NCBI GenBank assembly: GCA_913061465.1
Contig: CAJXSU010000010.1
Span: 1-42,730 of the forward strand
Length of the DNA stretch: 42,730 nucleotides
Reading direction: 5' to 3'
Source: an uncultured Flavobacterium sp.
GTDB lineage: Bacteria; Bacteroidota; Bacteroidia; Flavobacteriales; Flavobacteriaceae
Part shown: positions 20,585-29,917 of the stretch, one piece after another
Position numbering within the stretch: position 1 is the first letter of the stretch
Layout of the letters: each line of letters starts with the position of its first letter
Position numbers and translations under genes: made by a program
The notes under the pieces: generated by a model
The model's database searches: none
The model's input: the letters and a program-made list of their open reading frames with translations, nothing else
What the model was told of the DNA's origin: nothing

Positions 20585-22033
20585 TTAGTGATAGGAATTA
20601 AACTTTTCTAGAGTTTTATTTTTCCAACTAATACCTGATTGCCATTTAGGTGCTTTTACTTTACTTAGATAGTTGTCTAAGAGCACCTCTAGTTGTGAAA
20701 CTTTTTCAGGAAGCGATGCTACTAAATTATTTTTTTCTTTAATATCTTTTTTAATATCAAAAAGCATCAATTCATTGTTATTGTAAAATTTGATCAGTTT
20801 AAAATTATCTACAATAATTGCAGAATGTGCTCTCTTAATTGCGATACCGTTTTCATAAGGGACATGAAAAATTAATCCTTCAGAAATACGGGTAACATTC
20901 CCTTTGCCATTTTTGGTAAGTATGTTTTTTAAACTTCCACCATCTAAATCGTCTTGCAAGGGTAGTTTATAGCCGGCTATATCAGAAATGGTTGGTAATA
21001 AATCTGAAAATGTGATTGGAGTTTTAGCTTCTATTCCTGCCTTAATTTTAGGCCCAGCAATAATAAAAGGTACCCTGATTCCGCCTTCCATTGCATCCCA
21101 TTTTCCCCTACTAAGAGGAAAATTAGATCCTTCTTTATAAAATCGTTTGGGCGGCATTACAGGAACAGCTCCATTATCTGAGGTGTAGATTATATAGGTG
21201 TCTTCTTCTAAACCTAATGCTTTAACACGGTCTAACAACATACCAACACCAGTATCTAGGTCTTCAGTCATTGCTGCAAACCCTTCGTGTTTTTGATATT
21301 TCCCCTTAGGTTTGTTTTTATATTTTTTTAGTGTTTCTTTTCGAAGCATAATATCAGAATGAACTGCATAATGCGAAACCTGTAAAAAGAAGGGCTCTTT
21401 TGTTTTGGCTTTTCTTTCAATAAAATCTATCGCCTTTTTTGTAGTACTAAATATTTTTTTTGGATCTTCAGAAATATTATTTTTCCATTGTTTTTTATTG
21501 GATCTAAAATCGAAACCTCCATCTTTATTACCTGTGATTCCATCACTTTCATCATATCCAAGAACAGAAGGGTCTACATCGATACCCCACTTTCCAAAAT
21601 GAGCTGATTTATAATTAGAGTTTATTTTTTTTAAAAGCTTAGGAATTGTAAATGATGTTTCGTGATGTATATGATTGGTATTCATTCCAACTCTTATCAT
21701 TTTAAGCCTAGCCGGTGTTTGACCAAACTGAATGCTATATCTAGAGGGAGAGCATACTGGAGCACTGGCATAAGCAGAAGAAAAACGCATGCCTCTGTTG
21801 GCTAATGCTTCAACATTTGGAGTTTGGTGATAGTCACTTTTTGAGCGAGTATCATCATCCATCATCTGAACTGAAGTTCCGTTCCAGCCTTGATCATCAG
21901 TTAAAATTAAAATAAAATTTGGAGCTTTATTTTTTGTGACTATTTTGGCGGGTTTACAACTAAAATATAAAAATACAACCCCACATATAATGGCAAATAA
22001 TTTGTAATTATTTTTTGCGTTTTGTAAGTTCAT
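20585..22033 (-). CDS. Lipoprotein sulfatase, arylsulfatase-like (S1 family, Cys type)
   Basis: 482 residues. The N-terminal hydrophobic stretch ends FLYFSC, a lipobox with Cys26, so the enzyme is probably membrane-anchored. TDDQGWNG provides D46 and D47 of the metal site, and Cys94 lies in CSPSR followed by YSIQFGQTPAR. GKWGIDVDPS, QVSHYAVHSD and YTSDNGAVPVMPPK (Asp-Asn pair) with SRGKWDAMEGGIRVPFI are typical of arylsulfatase A-like enzymes. I cannot fix the subfamily or substrate. It lies between the HTCS regulator (236 bp upstream) and the small secreted protein gene. Three stacked inverted repeats in the upstream spacer could be its control region. Confidence 0.9.
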   Translation of the reverse strand: MNLQNAKNNYKLFAIICGVVFLYFSCKPAKIVTKNKAPNFILILTDDQGWNGTSVQMMDDDTRSKSDYHQTPNVEALANRGMRFSSAYASAPVCSPSRYSIQFGQTPARLKMIRVGMNTNHIHHETSFTIPKLLKKINSNYKSAHFGKWGIDVDPSVLGYDESDGITGNKDGGFDFRSNKKQWKNNISEDPKKIFSTTKKAIDFIERKAKTKEPFFLQVSHYAVHSDIMLRKETLKKYKNKPKGKYQKHEGFAAMTEDLDTGVGMLLDRVKALGLEEDTYIIYTSDNGAVPVMPPKRFYKEGSNFPLSRGKWDAMEGGIRVPFIIAGPKIKAGIEAKTPITFSDLLPTISDIAGYKLPLQDDLDGGSLKNILTKNGKGNVTRISEGLIFHVPYENGIAIKRAHSAIIVDNFKLIKFYNNNELMLFDIKKDIKEKNNLVASLPEKVSQLEVLLDNYLSKVKAPKWQSGISWKNKTLEKFNSYH

Positions 22034-22101
22034 TATTATTCAAATAATTTTTAATACTATTTTTTTATTGAAATACAGGGTGTCAATATTTGATATTTAT
22101 G

Positions 22102-22160
22102 ACCAATTTAAATTGGTATGGGTAAAGATTAATCTTTTGAGTATTATCCTTAGTAATACT
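22102..22160. promoter_or_regulatory. Three consecutive short inverted repeats upstream of the lipoprotein sulfatase
   Basis: ACCAATTTAAATTGGT (22102-22117) and AAAGATTAATCTTT (22124-22137) are perfect palindromes. AGTATTA and TAATACT (22140-22146, 22154-22160) pair across 7 nt. Their centres are about 20-21 bp apart, placing them on one face of the helix. They lie 69-127 bp upstream of the sulfatase ATG and after the HTCS stop. No T-run follows in either direction, which argues against a terminator. Operator function is inferred. Confidence 0.45.
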
Positions 22161-22269
22161 TTAATAAATAAATAAATAAAATAACACATTAAAGTTTAAA
22201 TTTTACCCAATACAGTTTATTATTTGACATTAGTTAAAATGGATAAATAATTTAGATGGTAAGAGTTGC

Positions 22270-25200
22270 TTAATACTCTTCACTATACTCTTTAGGAGTT
22301 TTACCATAGTGTTTTTTAAACAGTGTGCTAAAATATTTTGGATTGTTAAATCCAGATGAATAAGCAACATCACTAATTCTAATTGAGTTATTAGCCTTTA
22401 GCAATTCTGAAGCATGATTTAATTTGATTTTTATTACTAAATCTACTGGAGACATATTGGTGAGTCCTTTTAATTTTCGGAACAAATTAGAGCGACTAAG
22501 ACCTGTTTTATCAGAGATCAATTTAATTGAAAACTCACTATTGGTAATGTTATTTTTGATGATGTCTACAACTTCAGACAGGAAATTTTCATCGGCAGAC
22601 TTAGATGTTATTTTTCCCTTTGACTTTGGGCTCAAAATTTTATGAATTGCTTGCCTAGAATTGATTAAGTTATTGGCCATTGTAATCAATATTTTCATAT
22701 TAAATGGTTTTTCTAAGTAAGCATCGGCACCAATTTCCAGTCCTTCAATTTTATCATCAAGACCACTTAAGGCTGAAATCATTATTATGGGAATATGGCT
22801 TGTTTGAAAGTTTGATTTGATGACATTACACAATTCTTTACCACCCATATCTGGCATCCTAACGTCTGTAATAATTAAGTCTGGGTTTTTTGCTAAGGCT
22901 ATTAAAAGTGCTTCTTTTCCGTTTGGAGCATCTAGAACTGTATACTTTTTTTCTAATTCAGCTTTAATAATTAATCTTAAATCGTCATTATCTTCAACAA
23001 GTAATATGCGTTTATTGTTGGTTATACTTTCTTCCAATGAGATGGGCTCAAATAAATTAGAATTTTCAATTAGAATTTCATTTTCATTATAATGTTCACT
23101 TCCCATTTTTAAGATTACTGTAAAAGTAGAGCCTAAATTTTCTTTACTTATAAATTTAATATTTCCACCATGTAATTCAACAATTTTTTTTGAAATCATT
23201 AATCCAATACCTGAACCACTAATTCCTTTATTGTTAATATTGGTTCCTCTTGTAAATCTTGAAAAAATTAATTTTTGCTCTTTCTCAGGGATTCCAAATC
23301 CGTTATCTATAAAGTCTATTTTTATGTGTTTTTTATCTTTTGATGCCTTTATTTCAATTTTTCCACCATCCTCACTATATTTTATAGCATTAGAAATTAA
23401 ATTATAAAAAATTCGAGACATTTTATTTTCATCGATCCAGATATGAATTTTTGGAACTGAAACTATAATATCAATAGACTTTTTACTAAGCAATGGTTCT
23501 AATTCAGCCACAGTCATGTGAATAATTTCTTTCAACTCAACTTTTATTATAGACAATTTAAGCATTCCTCGATCTGCTTTTTGAAAGTCTAAAAGTTGAG
23601 TAACATATTCATTTAAATTCTGTGTATTGCGATGTATTAGATCTATGTTATTCTGAAAATTGTTTTTTTCGGAAAGTTGAGAAACTAAGAGCTGAATTAG
23701 AGTAACAGGGGTTCTTATATCGTGAGCTACTTCTGTAAAAAACTTTATTTTATTATCATTAAATTTTTGAGCAGCTCTAGATTTTCTGATTAGAAAAAAT
23801 AAATAGGTAATTCCACTTCCTAACAATATATATAATAAAAATGCTAAGTGATTTAGCCAAAAAGGATTTTTAATAATAATATCTATATGAAAGGGTTCTA
23901 GAGATAAAACATTCTCAATATTAATAGCTTCAATAGCTAGGGAATAATTACCGGGAGGTAATTTTGAGTAAACGATACTTCTGTTGTTTTTAGATATATT
24001 TTTAGTTTGGTCATAGCCTTTCAGTTGCCAATTGAATGAATGTTTTTTTGAGCCATGGAAAGTAGGTGCTTCAAAATCAAAACTCAAAGAATTTTGATTA
24101 TAATTAAGTGCTATTTTATCAAGATAATTTATGTTTTTCTCAATCATAGTAGAATCGGCCAAAACACCATTGATCTGGAAGTCAGAAATATAAATTTTAG
24201 AAATTTCTTTCTCTTTTGGGATCTCTAAAGGATTAAATAGTGTTGCACCATCTGGACCACCAAAAGCCAACCGGCCATCTGAAGATTGAGTGGAGGCACC
24301 AAATCCAAACCTATCAACGGTTACGCCATCTCCATTATCATATTTTCTAATAATGTCTTGCGAAATATTTAATTTCCATAATCCAACATCACTAGCAAAC
24401 CATAAATTTTCATTTGCATCTTTTTGAATAGAAAATACAGTTCCAGGTTCAAAATTTAATGCAGTATTAATGTGTTTTATTTTCTTTGAAGAAAGGCTGT
24501 ATTTAAATAATCCCTGAGTATTTCCGATCCAAAGACAGTTGTTTTGTTTGTCAAATAATACTGCGTGATTCTGATCAATATTTTGTTGGTTAACATATTT
24601 AATAACGTTTACACTTTTATCTAGCTTATTTATTTCATAAACACCACCTGAGGAAGCTACATATAATATGTGATCTTCTCCTGCCACAATGCAACGTGCA
24701 TTTCCGGTTTTATAGGTGCTGATCAAAACATTATTTATGTAATGTTTTACAGGCCCATCAAAACCTCCAACCCATAATTCATTATTGTCTATGAAAGTGG
24801 TAAAAATCCGTTTAGAGCTTTCCCCATTTTCTTTGAGCTTAAAAGTGGAAGTTTCTCCAGTTCTAGTATTAAAGTTTAATAATCCAATACCATACACCCC
24901 TAAAATTAAATGATCATCAAATTTATTTATGGTTAAAACCGCTTTATTCTCTAGTGGAGTGTTTGTGTTGTAATTTGTCCACGTTCCATTTGGTGATCGT
25001 TTACTAATTCCATTTTCAGTTCCAAACCAAACATTCCCTCCATCCTCATAATAAATTGAACGTATGTTATTATTGCTAATACTATTGGGCTTAAAAGGAA
25101 TATAAAAAATATTTTTAAAAGCATTATCTCTAGGATAGATTAAATCAATTCCAACCTCTCTTAACCCAAGCCAGTATGCATTTTCTTCATCAACAAAAAT

Positions 25201-26076
25201 TTCATAGATACTATTCTGACTTAGAGAGTTAATTTCATTTGGGGTATTTTCTAATTTATTAAGAATGTTAAATTGATCATCCATAATTAATAAACCAACA
25301 CCCTCTAAAGCAATTAAGGCTTTATTATTTTTATCAAATTCTATAGACCTTATTGTATGTGTTTTTATTTTTTGATCATAAGTTTTTATTTTTTTAACAT
25401 CATCATTATCAATTATAAATAGCCCTTTTTCATAGGTGCCCACCCAAATTCGGTTTTGATTGTCAAAATTTAAATCAAGAATTTCATGATTTTCTAAGCG
25501 TGTTTTATATTTTACTAACTCATTTATACTTTGATAATAATTATAGATATTAATTCCTTTTGTAGAGGCAATGTAAATTTTGTTTTCATGCACTTTAATA
25601 CTTCTGTTAAACATGCTTTTAGGATGAAGAACTTTACTTAAGTTTTTAGATTTTAAATCGTAAATGATCAATCCCTGTTGAAGCCCAATAATTATAGTAT
25701 GGTCATTGATAAGTTCAAAAGATAAAAATTTAAGGTCTTTTAAATTTAAAATAGACGCAAAGCTGTCTTGTTGGTAATTGTATTGAAGAAGTTCCCCTTT
25801 AGATCCTAAAATGAAAAGATTTCCATTTTTACTAATAATATCTACAACACCACTGGTAAGAAATTTGTCGTAATTTTTAAATTGATATCCAGAATATCTA
25901 TTTAATCCCTGTGAGGTGCCAATCCACATGTAGCCCAGAGTATCTTTTTCAAAAGCACGAACCGCTCCACTTCTAATTCCGTCATAAACACCTAAATGAT
26001 TTATTTGCTGACTACAAACTAGAATGGGAAGTAAAAAAAATAAGAAGCTAGCTATCTTATAAAAGCGTCTCACCAT
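22270..26076 (-). CDS. Hybrid two-component system sensor/regulator (HTCS)
   Basis: 1268 residues in one chain. Signal peptide (residues 1-23, ends VCSQ); a long periplasmic two-propeller region of Reg_prop-type blades (about 25-640, e.g. GYMWIGTSQGLNRYSGYQF); a Y_Y_Y domain (about 670-735); a membrane helix (about 744-763). Then a histidine kinase core with phospho-acceptor H785 (VAHDIRTP), N-box NLISNAIKYS, DNGFGIPE and GSGIGLMISKKI; a receiver domain with phospho-acceptor D1071 (ITDVRMPD) and K1123; and a C-terminal AraC-type helix-turn-helix pair (about 1165-1265, VAYSSGFNNPKYFSTLFKKH). HTCSs sense oligosaccharides in the periplasm and activate linked glycan-use genes. Here the linked genes are sulfatases, so a sulfated or desulfated oligosaccharide is the likely ligand. 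Confidence 0.95.
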   Translation of the reverse strand: MVRRFYKIASFLFFLLPILVCSQQINHLGVYDGIRSGAVRAFEKDTLGYMWIGTSQGLNRYSGYQFKNYDKFLTSGVVDIISKNGNLFILGSKGELLQYNYQQDSFASILNLKDLKFLSFELINDHTIIIGLQQGLIIYDLKSKNLSKVLHPKSMFNRSIKVHENKIYIASTKGINIYNYYQSINELVKYKTRLENHEILDLNFDNQNRIWVGTYEKGLFIIDNDDVKKIKTYDQKIKTHTIRSIEFDKNNKALIALEGVGLLIMDDQFNILNKLENTPNEINSLSQNSIYEIFVDEENAYWLGLREVGIDLIYPRDNAFKNIFYIPFKPNSISNNNIRSIYYEDGGNVWFGTENGISKRSPNGTWTNYNTNTPLENKAVLTINKFDDHLILGVYGIGLLNFNTRTGETSTFKLKENGESSKRIFTTFIDNNELWVGGFDGPVKHYINNVLISTYKTGNARCIVAGEDHILYVASSGGVYEINKLDKSVNVIKYVNQQNIDQNHAVLFDKQNNCLWIGNTQGLFKYSLSSKKIKHINTALNFEPGTVFSIQKDANENLWFASDVGLWKLNISQDIIRKYDNGDGVTVDRFGFGASTQSSDGRLAFGGPDGATLFNPLEIPKEKEISKIYISDFQINGVLADSTMIEKNINYLDKIALNYNQNSLSFDFEAPTFHGSKKHSFNWQLKGYDQTKNISKNNRSIVYSKLPPGNYSLAIEAINIENVLSLEPFHIDIIIKNPFWLNHLAFLLYILLGSGITYLFFLIRKSRAAQKFNDNKIKFFTEVAHDIRTPVTLIQLLVSQLSEKNNFQNNIDLIHRNTQNLNEYVTQLLDFQKADRGMLKLSIIKVELKEIIHMTVAELEPLLSKKSIDIIVSVPKIHIWIDENKMSRIFYNLISNAIKYSEDGGKIEIKASKDKKHIKIDFIDNGFGIPEKEQKLIFSRFTRGTNINNKGISGSGIGLMISKKIVELHGGNIKFISKENLGSTFTVILKMGSEHYNENEILIENSNLFEPISLEESITNNKRILLVEDNDDLRLIIKAELEKKYTVLDAPNGKEALLIALAKNPDLIITDVRMPDMGGKELCNVIKSNFQTSHIPIIMISALSGLDDKIEGLEIGADAYLEKPFNMKILITMANNLINSRQAIHKILSPKSKGKITSKSADENFLSEVVDIIKNNITNSEFSIKLISDKTGLSRSNLFRKLKGLTNMSPVDLVIKIKLNHASELLKANNSIRISDVAYSSGFNNPKYFSTLFKKHYGKTPKEYSEEY

Positions 26077-26101
26077 AAAAAAGATTAAAAAAAGTTAACT
26101 C

Positions 26102-26128
26102 TAAAAATACTCCTATTGGTAAAAATAC
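26102..26128 (-). promoter_or_regulatory. Direct repeat TAAAAATAC upstream of the HTCS gene
   Basis: TAAAAATAC at 26102-26110 and 26120-26128, period 18 bp, lying 26-52 bp before the HTCS start codon. It could be an autoregulatory site, but such AT-rich 9-mers recur by chance in this DNA. Confidence 0.25.
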
Positions 26129-26195
26129 AATTTTTCCATTGTAAGCTTTTTATTATAGTTTGACAGATTATAATAAAAAAGATGGCTTTGGGGTT

Positions 26196-27695
26196 TTAGG
26201 GCCTCTTTTTAGATTTCATTACTTTCTTTAACCACCAATCTCGGTTTGGATTATAGTTGTATTGTTGTTTTAATTTGGTAGCTTCATTTCTGAGTTCTGC
26301 TTCTATCTTGTCATAGGCTTCCACATTGATCAGGTTATTCATTTCACCTGGGTCTTTTTTAAGGTCGTACAACTCATCGATATCATTTGCTAAAAAAGCA
26401 TCTACTAGCTTGTAATTTTCTGTTCTTACAGCAATTTGGTTAGGGCCTGCATAGGGCCAATAGCTATCTACATAATATTCGAAGAGAATAGCATCTCTCC
26501 AGTTTTGCTCTTTTTCACCCTTTAACAGGTTTACCATAGATTCTCCTTGCATATAGTCTGGCTTATTAATGCCTGCTAAATTTAGAATCGTTGGAGCTAT
26601 GTCTATATTAAGACACTGCTCTGTTATTTTAGTATTTTTTTTGATCATTTTTGGATAACGAATAAGCATTGGCACTCGCATAGAGTTTTCATAAGCTAAT
26701 CGTTTGTCTAAAAAAGTATGTTCTCCCATAAAATAACCATTATCACTACTATATATAACCACAGTATTTTCTAATTCACCCATTTCTTCTAGGGTAGCTA
26801 AGACTTTTCCTAGAGATTCATCAATGGCAACTAAACAACGTAAAAGCTGCATATTTCTATCATAATTTATAGGCCATTCTTGTTCTGGTAGTTCTGAGGG
26901 AATTGGTAAATGTTTTTTCCATTCAAACCCATAGGTTTTTTTTCGCTGCCATTCGGGTTTTCCTTTAAAGGTTTCTTTATGAGTATCATAAGGAGGTTTT
27001 GGTAATTCTTCTCCAAGGTATAATTCTTCATGTCTGGGAGCAGGCAAGTGAGGTTGATGAACCGCTTTGTGCCACAGATTTAAGCTAAAAGGTTTGCCAG
27101 GATCTCTTTTTTCTTTTAACCAAGAAATTGCCTTATCGGTTAAAATATCTGTCATATATCCTTCTTCCTGATACTCTTTACCATTTTCATTTACTGGAGG
27201 GTCAAAGTATTTTCCTTGGCCCACAAAACTAAACCAGTAATCAAATCCTGGTCTGATGTGTTTTTTCCCTTTATAATGCGCCATATGAATTTTTCCAACA
27301 TGTGCTGTTTCGTAACCACTTTTTTGTAAATGACTAGAATAGGGTGCAAACTCATCCCAATTTGGATCTACATGTTTATTATTTTGATTTACTCCATGAA
27401 TATGAGGATAAGTTCCTGTTAAAAAACTAGCTCTAGAAGGAGAGCAAATAGATTGCGTTACAAAGAAGTTTTCTACATTGGCACCTTCTTTAGCCAATCG
27501 ATCAATGTTTGGCGTTTTTAAAAACGGATAGCGTTCAGAGAGTCCAAGAGCATCAAAAGGTTGGTCATCAACTAATACAAATAAAAAGTTAGGTTGTTTT
27601 TGTTTGGATGCCTTTTTAACTGATTGTGCTTGTGCAATAAAACTTGTAGTTAAAAGAAGAATAAAGATTTGATGAATTAAAAGATGTTTTTTCAT
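26196..27695 (-). CDS. Sulfatase (S1 family, Cys type), probably sugar 6-O- or N-type
   Basis: 499 residues with a signal peptide ending IAQAQ (residue 24). VDDQPFDALG gives the Asp pair (D43, D44), and Cys84 lies in CSPSR followed by ASFLTGTYPHIHG. GKIHMAHYKG, GQGKYFDPPVNENGKEY, LWHKAVHQPHLPAPRH and YSSDNGYFMGEHTFLDKR place it near the GlcNAc-6-sulfatase/sulfoglucosamine-type branch. The pattern is like the gene at 16619 but the two are clearly diverged. Periplasmic sulfate-ester hydrolysis is expected; exact substrate unknown. It lies 119 bp upstream of the HTCS gene on the same strand, so partial co-transcription with the regulator is possible. Confidence 0.9.
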   Translation of the reverse strand: MKKHLLIHQIFILLLTTSFIAQAQSVKKASKQKQPNFLFVLVDDQPFDALGLSERYPFLKTPNIDRLAKEGANVENFFVTQSICSPSRASFLTGTYPHIHGVNQNNKHVDPNWDEFAPYSSHLQKSGYETAHVGKIHMAHYKGKKHIRPGFDYWFSFVGQGKYFDPPVNENGKEYQEEGYMTDILTDKAISWLKEKRDPGKPFSLNLWHKAVHQPHLPAPRHEELYLGEELPKPPYDTHKETFKGKPEWQRKKTYGFEWKKHLPIPSELPEQEWPINYDRNMQLLRCLVAIDESLGKVLATLEEMGELENTVVIYSSDNGYFMGEHTFLDKRLAYENSMRVPMLIRYPKMIKKNTKITEQCLNIDIAPTILNLAGINKPDYMQGESMVNLLKGEKEQNWRDAILFEYYVDSYWPYAGPNQIAVRTENYKLVDAFLANDIDELYDLKKDPGEMNNLINVEAYDKIEAELRNEATKLKQQYNYNPNRDWWLKKVMKSKKRP

Positions 27696-27897
27696 TGAAA
27701 ATTTACAAGATTAAACAACAAAATTGAGATTAAATACAAGTTTAATAGTTCTGTTTTCGGTCAATCTGCTTAAAAAATTGTTCAAACCGTGTTATAATAT
27801 TAGTTTATAAAAAAAATGAATAGTAATTAGCTACAAAAACAATACTTTTTTAATAAATGGGAAGTGTATTATTTTATAATAATACTGATGAGATTTA

Positions 27898-29439
27898 CTA
27901 CAGATCTCCTAGCTGTTTAAACTTGAATTTTTTGTTAGAAGCTGGCTCATGTTCTTCAACCATAATTCTTTTTATATGTGCTACAATATTAGGGTGCTGG
28001 CTAGCAATATCTAGTTGTTCTTTAATGTCTGTTTCTAAATTATACAACTCAATATCTAAATTTCCATCAAAAATATTTTTACGAACCCCCTTCCATTTCC
28101 CCATTCTTACGGCCTGTTGGCCATGGTAACTAGGAAATTCCCAATATAAAAATTCGTGTTGCTTTTGTTCTAGATCTAGCAGCGTAGATTTAAAGCTAAT
28201 GCCGTCTATAGAATTTGGAGGAGGTACTCCGGCTAAATCAGAGATGGTAGGCATAAGATCATAAAAAGCAGACAGGTGTTTACTTTGAGTTCCGGGTTTA
28301 ATAGAATTTGGCCAACTCACAATAAGAGGAACTCGAATACCTCCTTCATATACAAACCCTTTGGTTCTTCCATACCCATTTGAAAATGGTTTTGAACTTT
28401 CAAAATAATCGTAGTCAACCCCACCTAGGTAGGTAGGTCCATTATCACTAGAGAAAATGATAACGGTATTTTCATAGATTCCTTTTTCTTTTAGTTTTTT
28501 AACCAGCTCACCCAATTGATGGTCTAAATAACTAATCATTGCTGCATAGGTAGCTCTGGGGTACCTATTCGGAAAATAACTATCATCACCAAGATAGGGG
28601 TCTTCTTCACCTAAAATCTCCCTATACTTATCTACATAGGTTTTAGGAGCTTGCAAGGGGAGATGTGGTAGCGGAGATGCATAATACATAAAGAAAGGCG
28701 TGTCTTTATTGGCTTCAATAAAAGACAATGCTTTTTCTTGAATTTTTTGAGGCGCATAGTCATTCTGAGTAAACTTTATATAGCTTTCCTCTTTTAAGGG
28801 GTCTGCTAAGGAGTCTAATTTGGTTCTTGGTGCTACCAATTGGTTATTTAATAAGACTTTAGTTTCATTTTCCCAAAGATGAGAAGGGTAGAGGTTGTGT
28901 GCTTGCCTTTGGCAGTTATATCCATAAAAAAAGTCAAATCCTTGCAGTGTGGGTATGCCATCAGATTCAGGAGCACCTAAACCCCATTTTCCAAAAATAC
29001 TCGTGGTATATCCAGCTTTTTTTAATTGGTCTCCTAAGGTAATTGTGTTTTTAGGAATGGGTCTTTGCCCTTCTAGCCCTGGGTTATGATAAACCTCCTC
29101 ATAGTTCCAAACATCACCCCTTTCATTCCACTCATCGTTACCTCTTATGTAAGCGTGTCCCGCATGTTTTCCTGTTAAAAACACATATCTTGCAGGTGCA
29201 CAAACTGGAGCTCCAGAATAATGCTGGGTAAACTTCATTCCATTTTTTGCTAATGCATCTATATGGGGTGTTTTGATGATCGATTGCCCATAAGCTCCAA
29301 GTTCTCCATAGCCTAAATCATCGGCAAGAAAGTAAATTATATTTGGGGTACTTTGTTCTGTTTTTTTATCATGGGAACAGCTAATACAAGCCATACTACA
29401 GCCAATTAAAAGTATTAGTATTTTTATGTTTTTAGTCAT
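27898..29439 (-). CDS. Lipoprotein arylsulfatase (S1 family, CAPAR signature)
   Basis: 513 residues from ATG at 29439. A longer frame reaches ATG 29514, but its extra 25 residues are not signal-like and overlap the CxxC gene at 29502-29669. Starting at 29439 places a hydrophobic segment at once (KNIKILILLIGCSMAC) with lipobox-like Cys residues (C14/C18/C21). LADDLGYGELGAYG gives D40 and D41, and Cys80 sits in CAPAR, a variant of CxPSR known in active arylsulfatases. GKWGLGAPESDG, GFDFFYGYNCQRQAHNLYP, YASPLPHLPLQAPK and FSSDNGPTYLGGVDY are typical of a well-populated Bacteroidota arylsulfatase branch that includes galactose/GalNAc-type enzymes. Substrate not assignable. It is the outermost - strand gene of the sulfatase cluster. 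Confidence 0.9.
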   Translation of the reverse strand: MTKNIKILILLIGCSMACISCSHDKKTEQSTPNIIYFLADDLGYGELGAYGQSIIKTPHIDALAKNGMKFTQHYSGAPVCAPARYVFLTGKHAGHAYIRGNDEWNERGDVWNYEEVYHNPGLEGQRPIPKNTITLGDQLKKAGYTTSIFGKWGLGAPESDGIPTLQGFDFFYGYNCQRQAHNLYPSHLWENETKVLLNNQLVAPRTKLDSLADPLKEESYIKFTQNDYAPQKIQEKALSFIEANKDTPFFMYYASPLPHLPLQAPKTYVDKYREILGEEDPYLGDDSYFPNRYPRATYAAMISYLDHQLGELVKKLKEKGIYENTVIIFSSDNGPTYLGGVDYDYFESSKPFSNGYGRTKGFVYEGGIRVPLIVSWPNSIKPGTQSKHLSAFYDLMPTISDLAGVPPPNSIDGISFKSTLLDLEQKQHEFLYWEFPSYHGQQAVRMGKWKGVRKNIFDGNLDIELYNLETDIKEQLDIASQHPNIVAHIKRIMVEEHEPASNKKFKFKQLGDL

Positions 29440-29501
29440 AATACAATCAGTTAGTAACCCGTGAAATTTAGTTTTAGAGCAAGCTAAATTAGTGTTTATC
29501 T

Positions 29502-29669
29502 CTATTTTTTCCATGTACCTCCGTATTTGTAGTTTGGGTTCTCTTTTTTAAGAGACACTAAGCAATCTTTACATACAAATACCCATTCTTTAGGGTTTTT
29601 ATATTGCACTCTATATAGGGTAGAGAAATCTTCATTACATACCTTACAGTATTTGATTCGTTGTTTCAT
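29502..29669 (-). CDS. 55-aa zinc-ribbon-like CxxC/CxxC protein
   Basis: ATG at 29669, TAG at 29504-29502. The product begins MKQRIKYCKVCNEDFS, contains YRVQYKNPKEWVFVCKDC and ends YKYGGTWKK. Four Cys (C8, C11, C33, C36) in two CxxC knuckles suggest one structural zinc. It is too short for many ORF callers. Coding status is supported by the degenerate homologue at 10919-11085, which preserves all four Cys and the YRVQYKNPK core. It stops 62 bp before the sulfatase start at 29439. Function unknown; a small DNA-, RNA- or protein-binding role is possible. Confidence 0.75.
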   Translation of the reverse strand: MKQRIKYCKVCNEDFSTLYRVQYKNPKEWVFVCKDCLVSLKKENPNYKYGGTWKK

Positions 29670-29706
29670 ATAGAATTATTTTCCAACAGTCTCCTCAGTT
29701 TTCAAG

Positions 29707-29814
29707 TTAAAAAAAGAATAATAAGGGGATAAGTTGCACCAATAGACTTATAATTATTACAACTAGACTAAGGATAAAAACACCTAACATTAAAAACTTT
29801 ATTAATCGTAACAT
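29707..29814 (-). CDS. Possible 35-aa hydrophobic mini-protein
   Basis: ATG at 29814, TAA at 29709-29707, product beginning MLRLIKFLMLGVFILSL. After two basic residues it is almost wholly hydrophobic, as in single-helix membrane mini-proteins. It ends 37 bp before the CxxC gene start on the same strand, so the two could be co-transcribed. No homologue or clear ribosome binding site is visible, and AT-rich DNA yields such frames by chance. Confidence 0.3.
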   Translation of the reverse strand: MLRLIKFLMLGVFILSLVVIIISLLVQLIPLLFFF

Positions 29815-29917
29815 AAAATTATCTAATCACTAAATATAATAAAACGATTTGAACTCTTGTTAAAGAAGTGTAAACAAGAGAAAATTCAACCTTATGCGAT
29901 AGAATTTTAATTTTGGA

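Noticed and set aside
27898-29514. Sulfatase start at ATG 29514
   Set aside because: The extra 25 residues are not signal-like and overlap the CxxC gene. ATG 29439 begins directly with a lipoprotein-type signal peptide.
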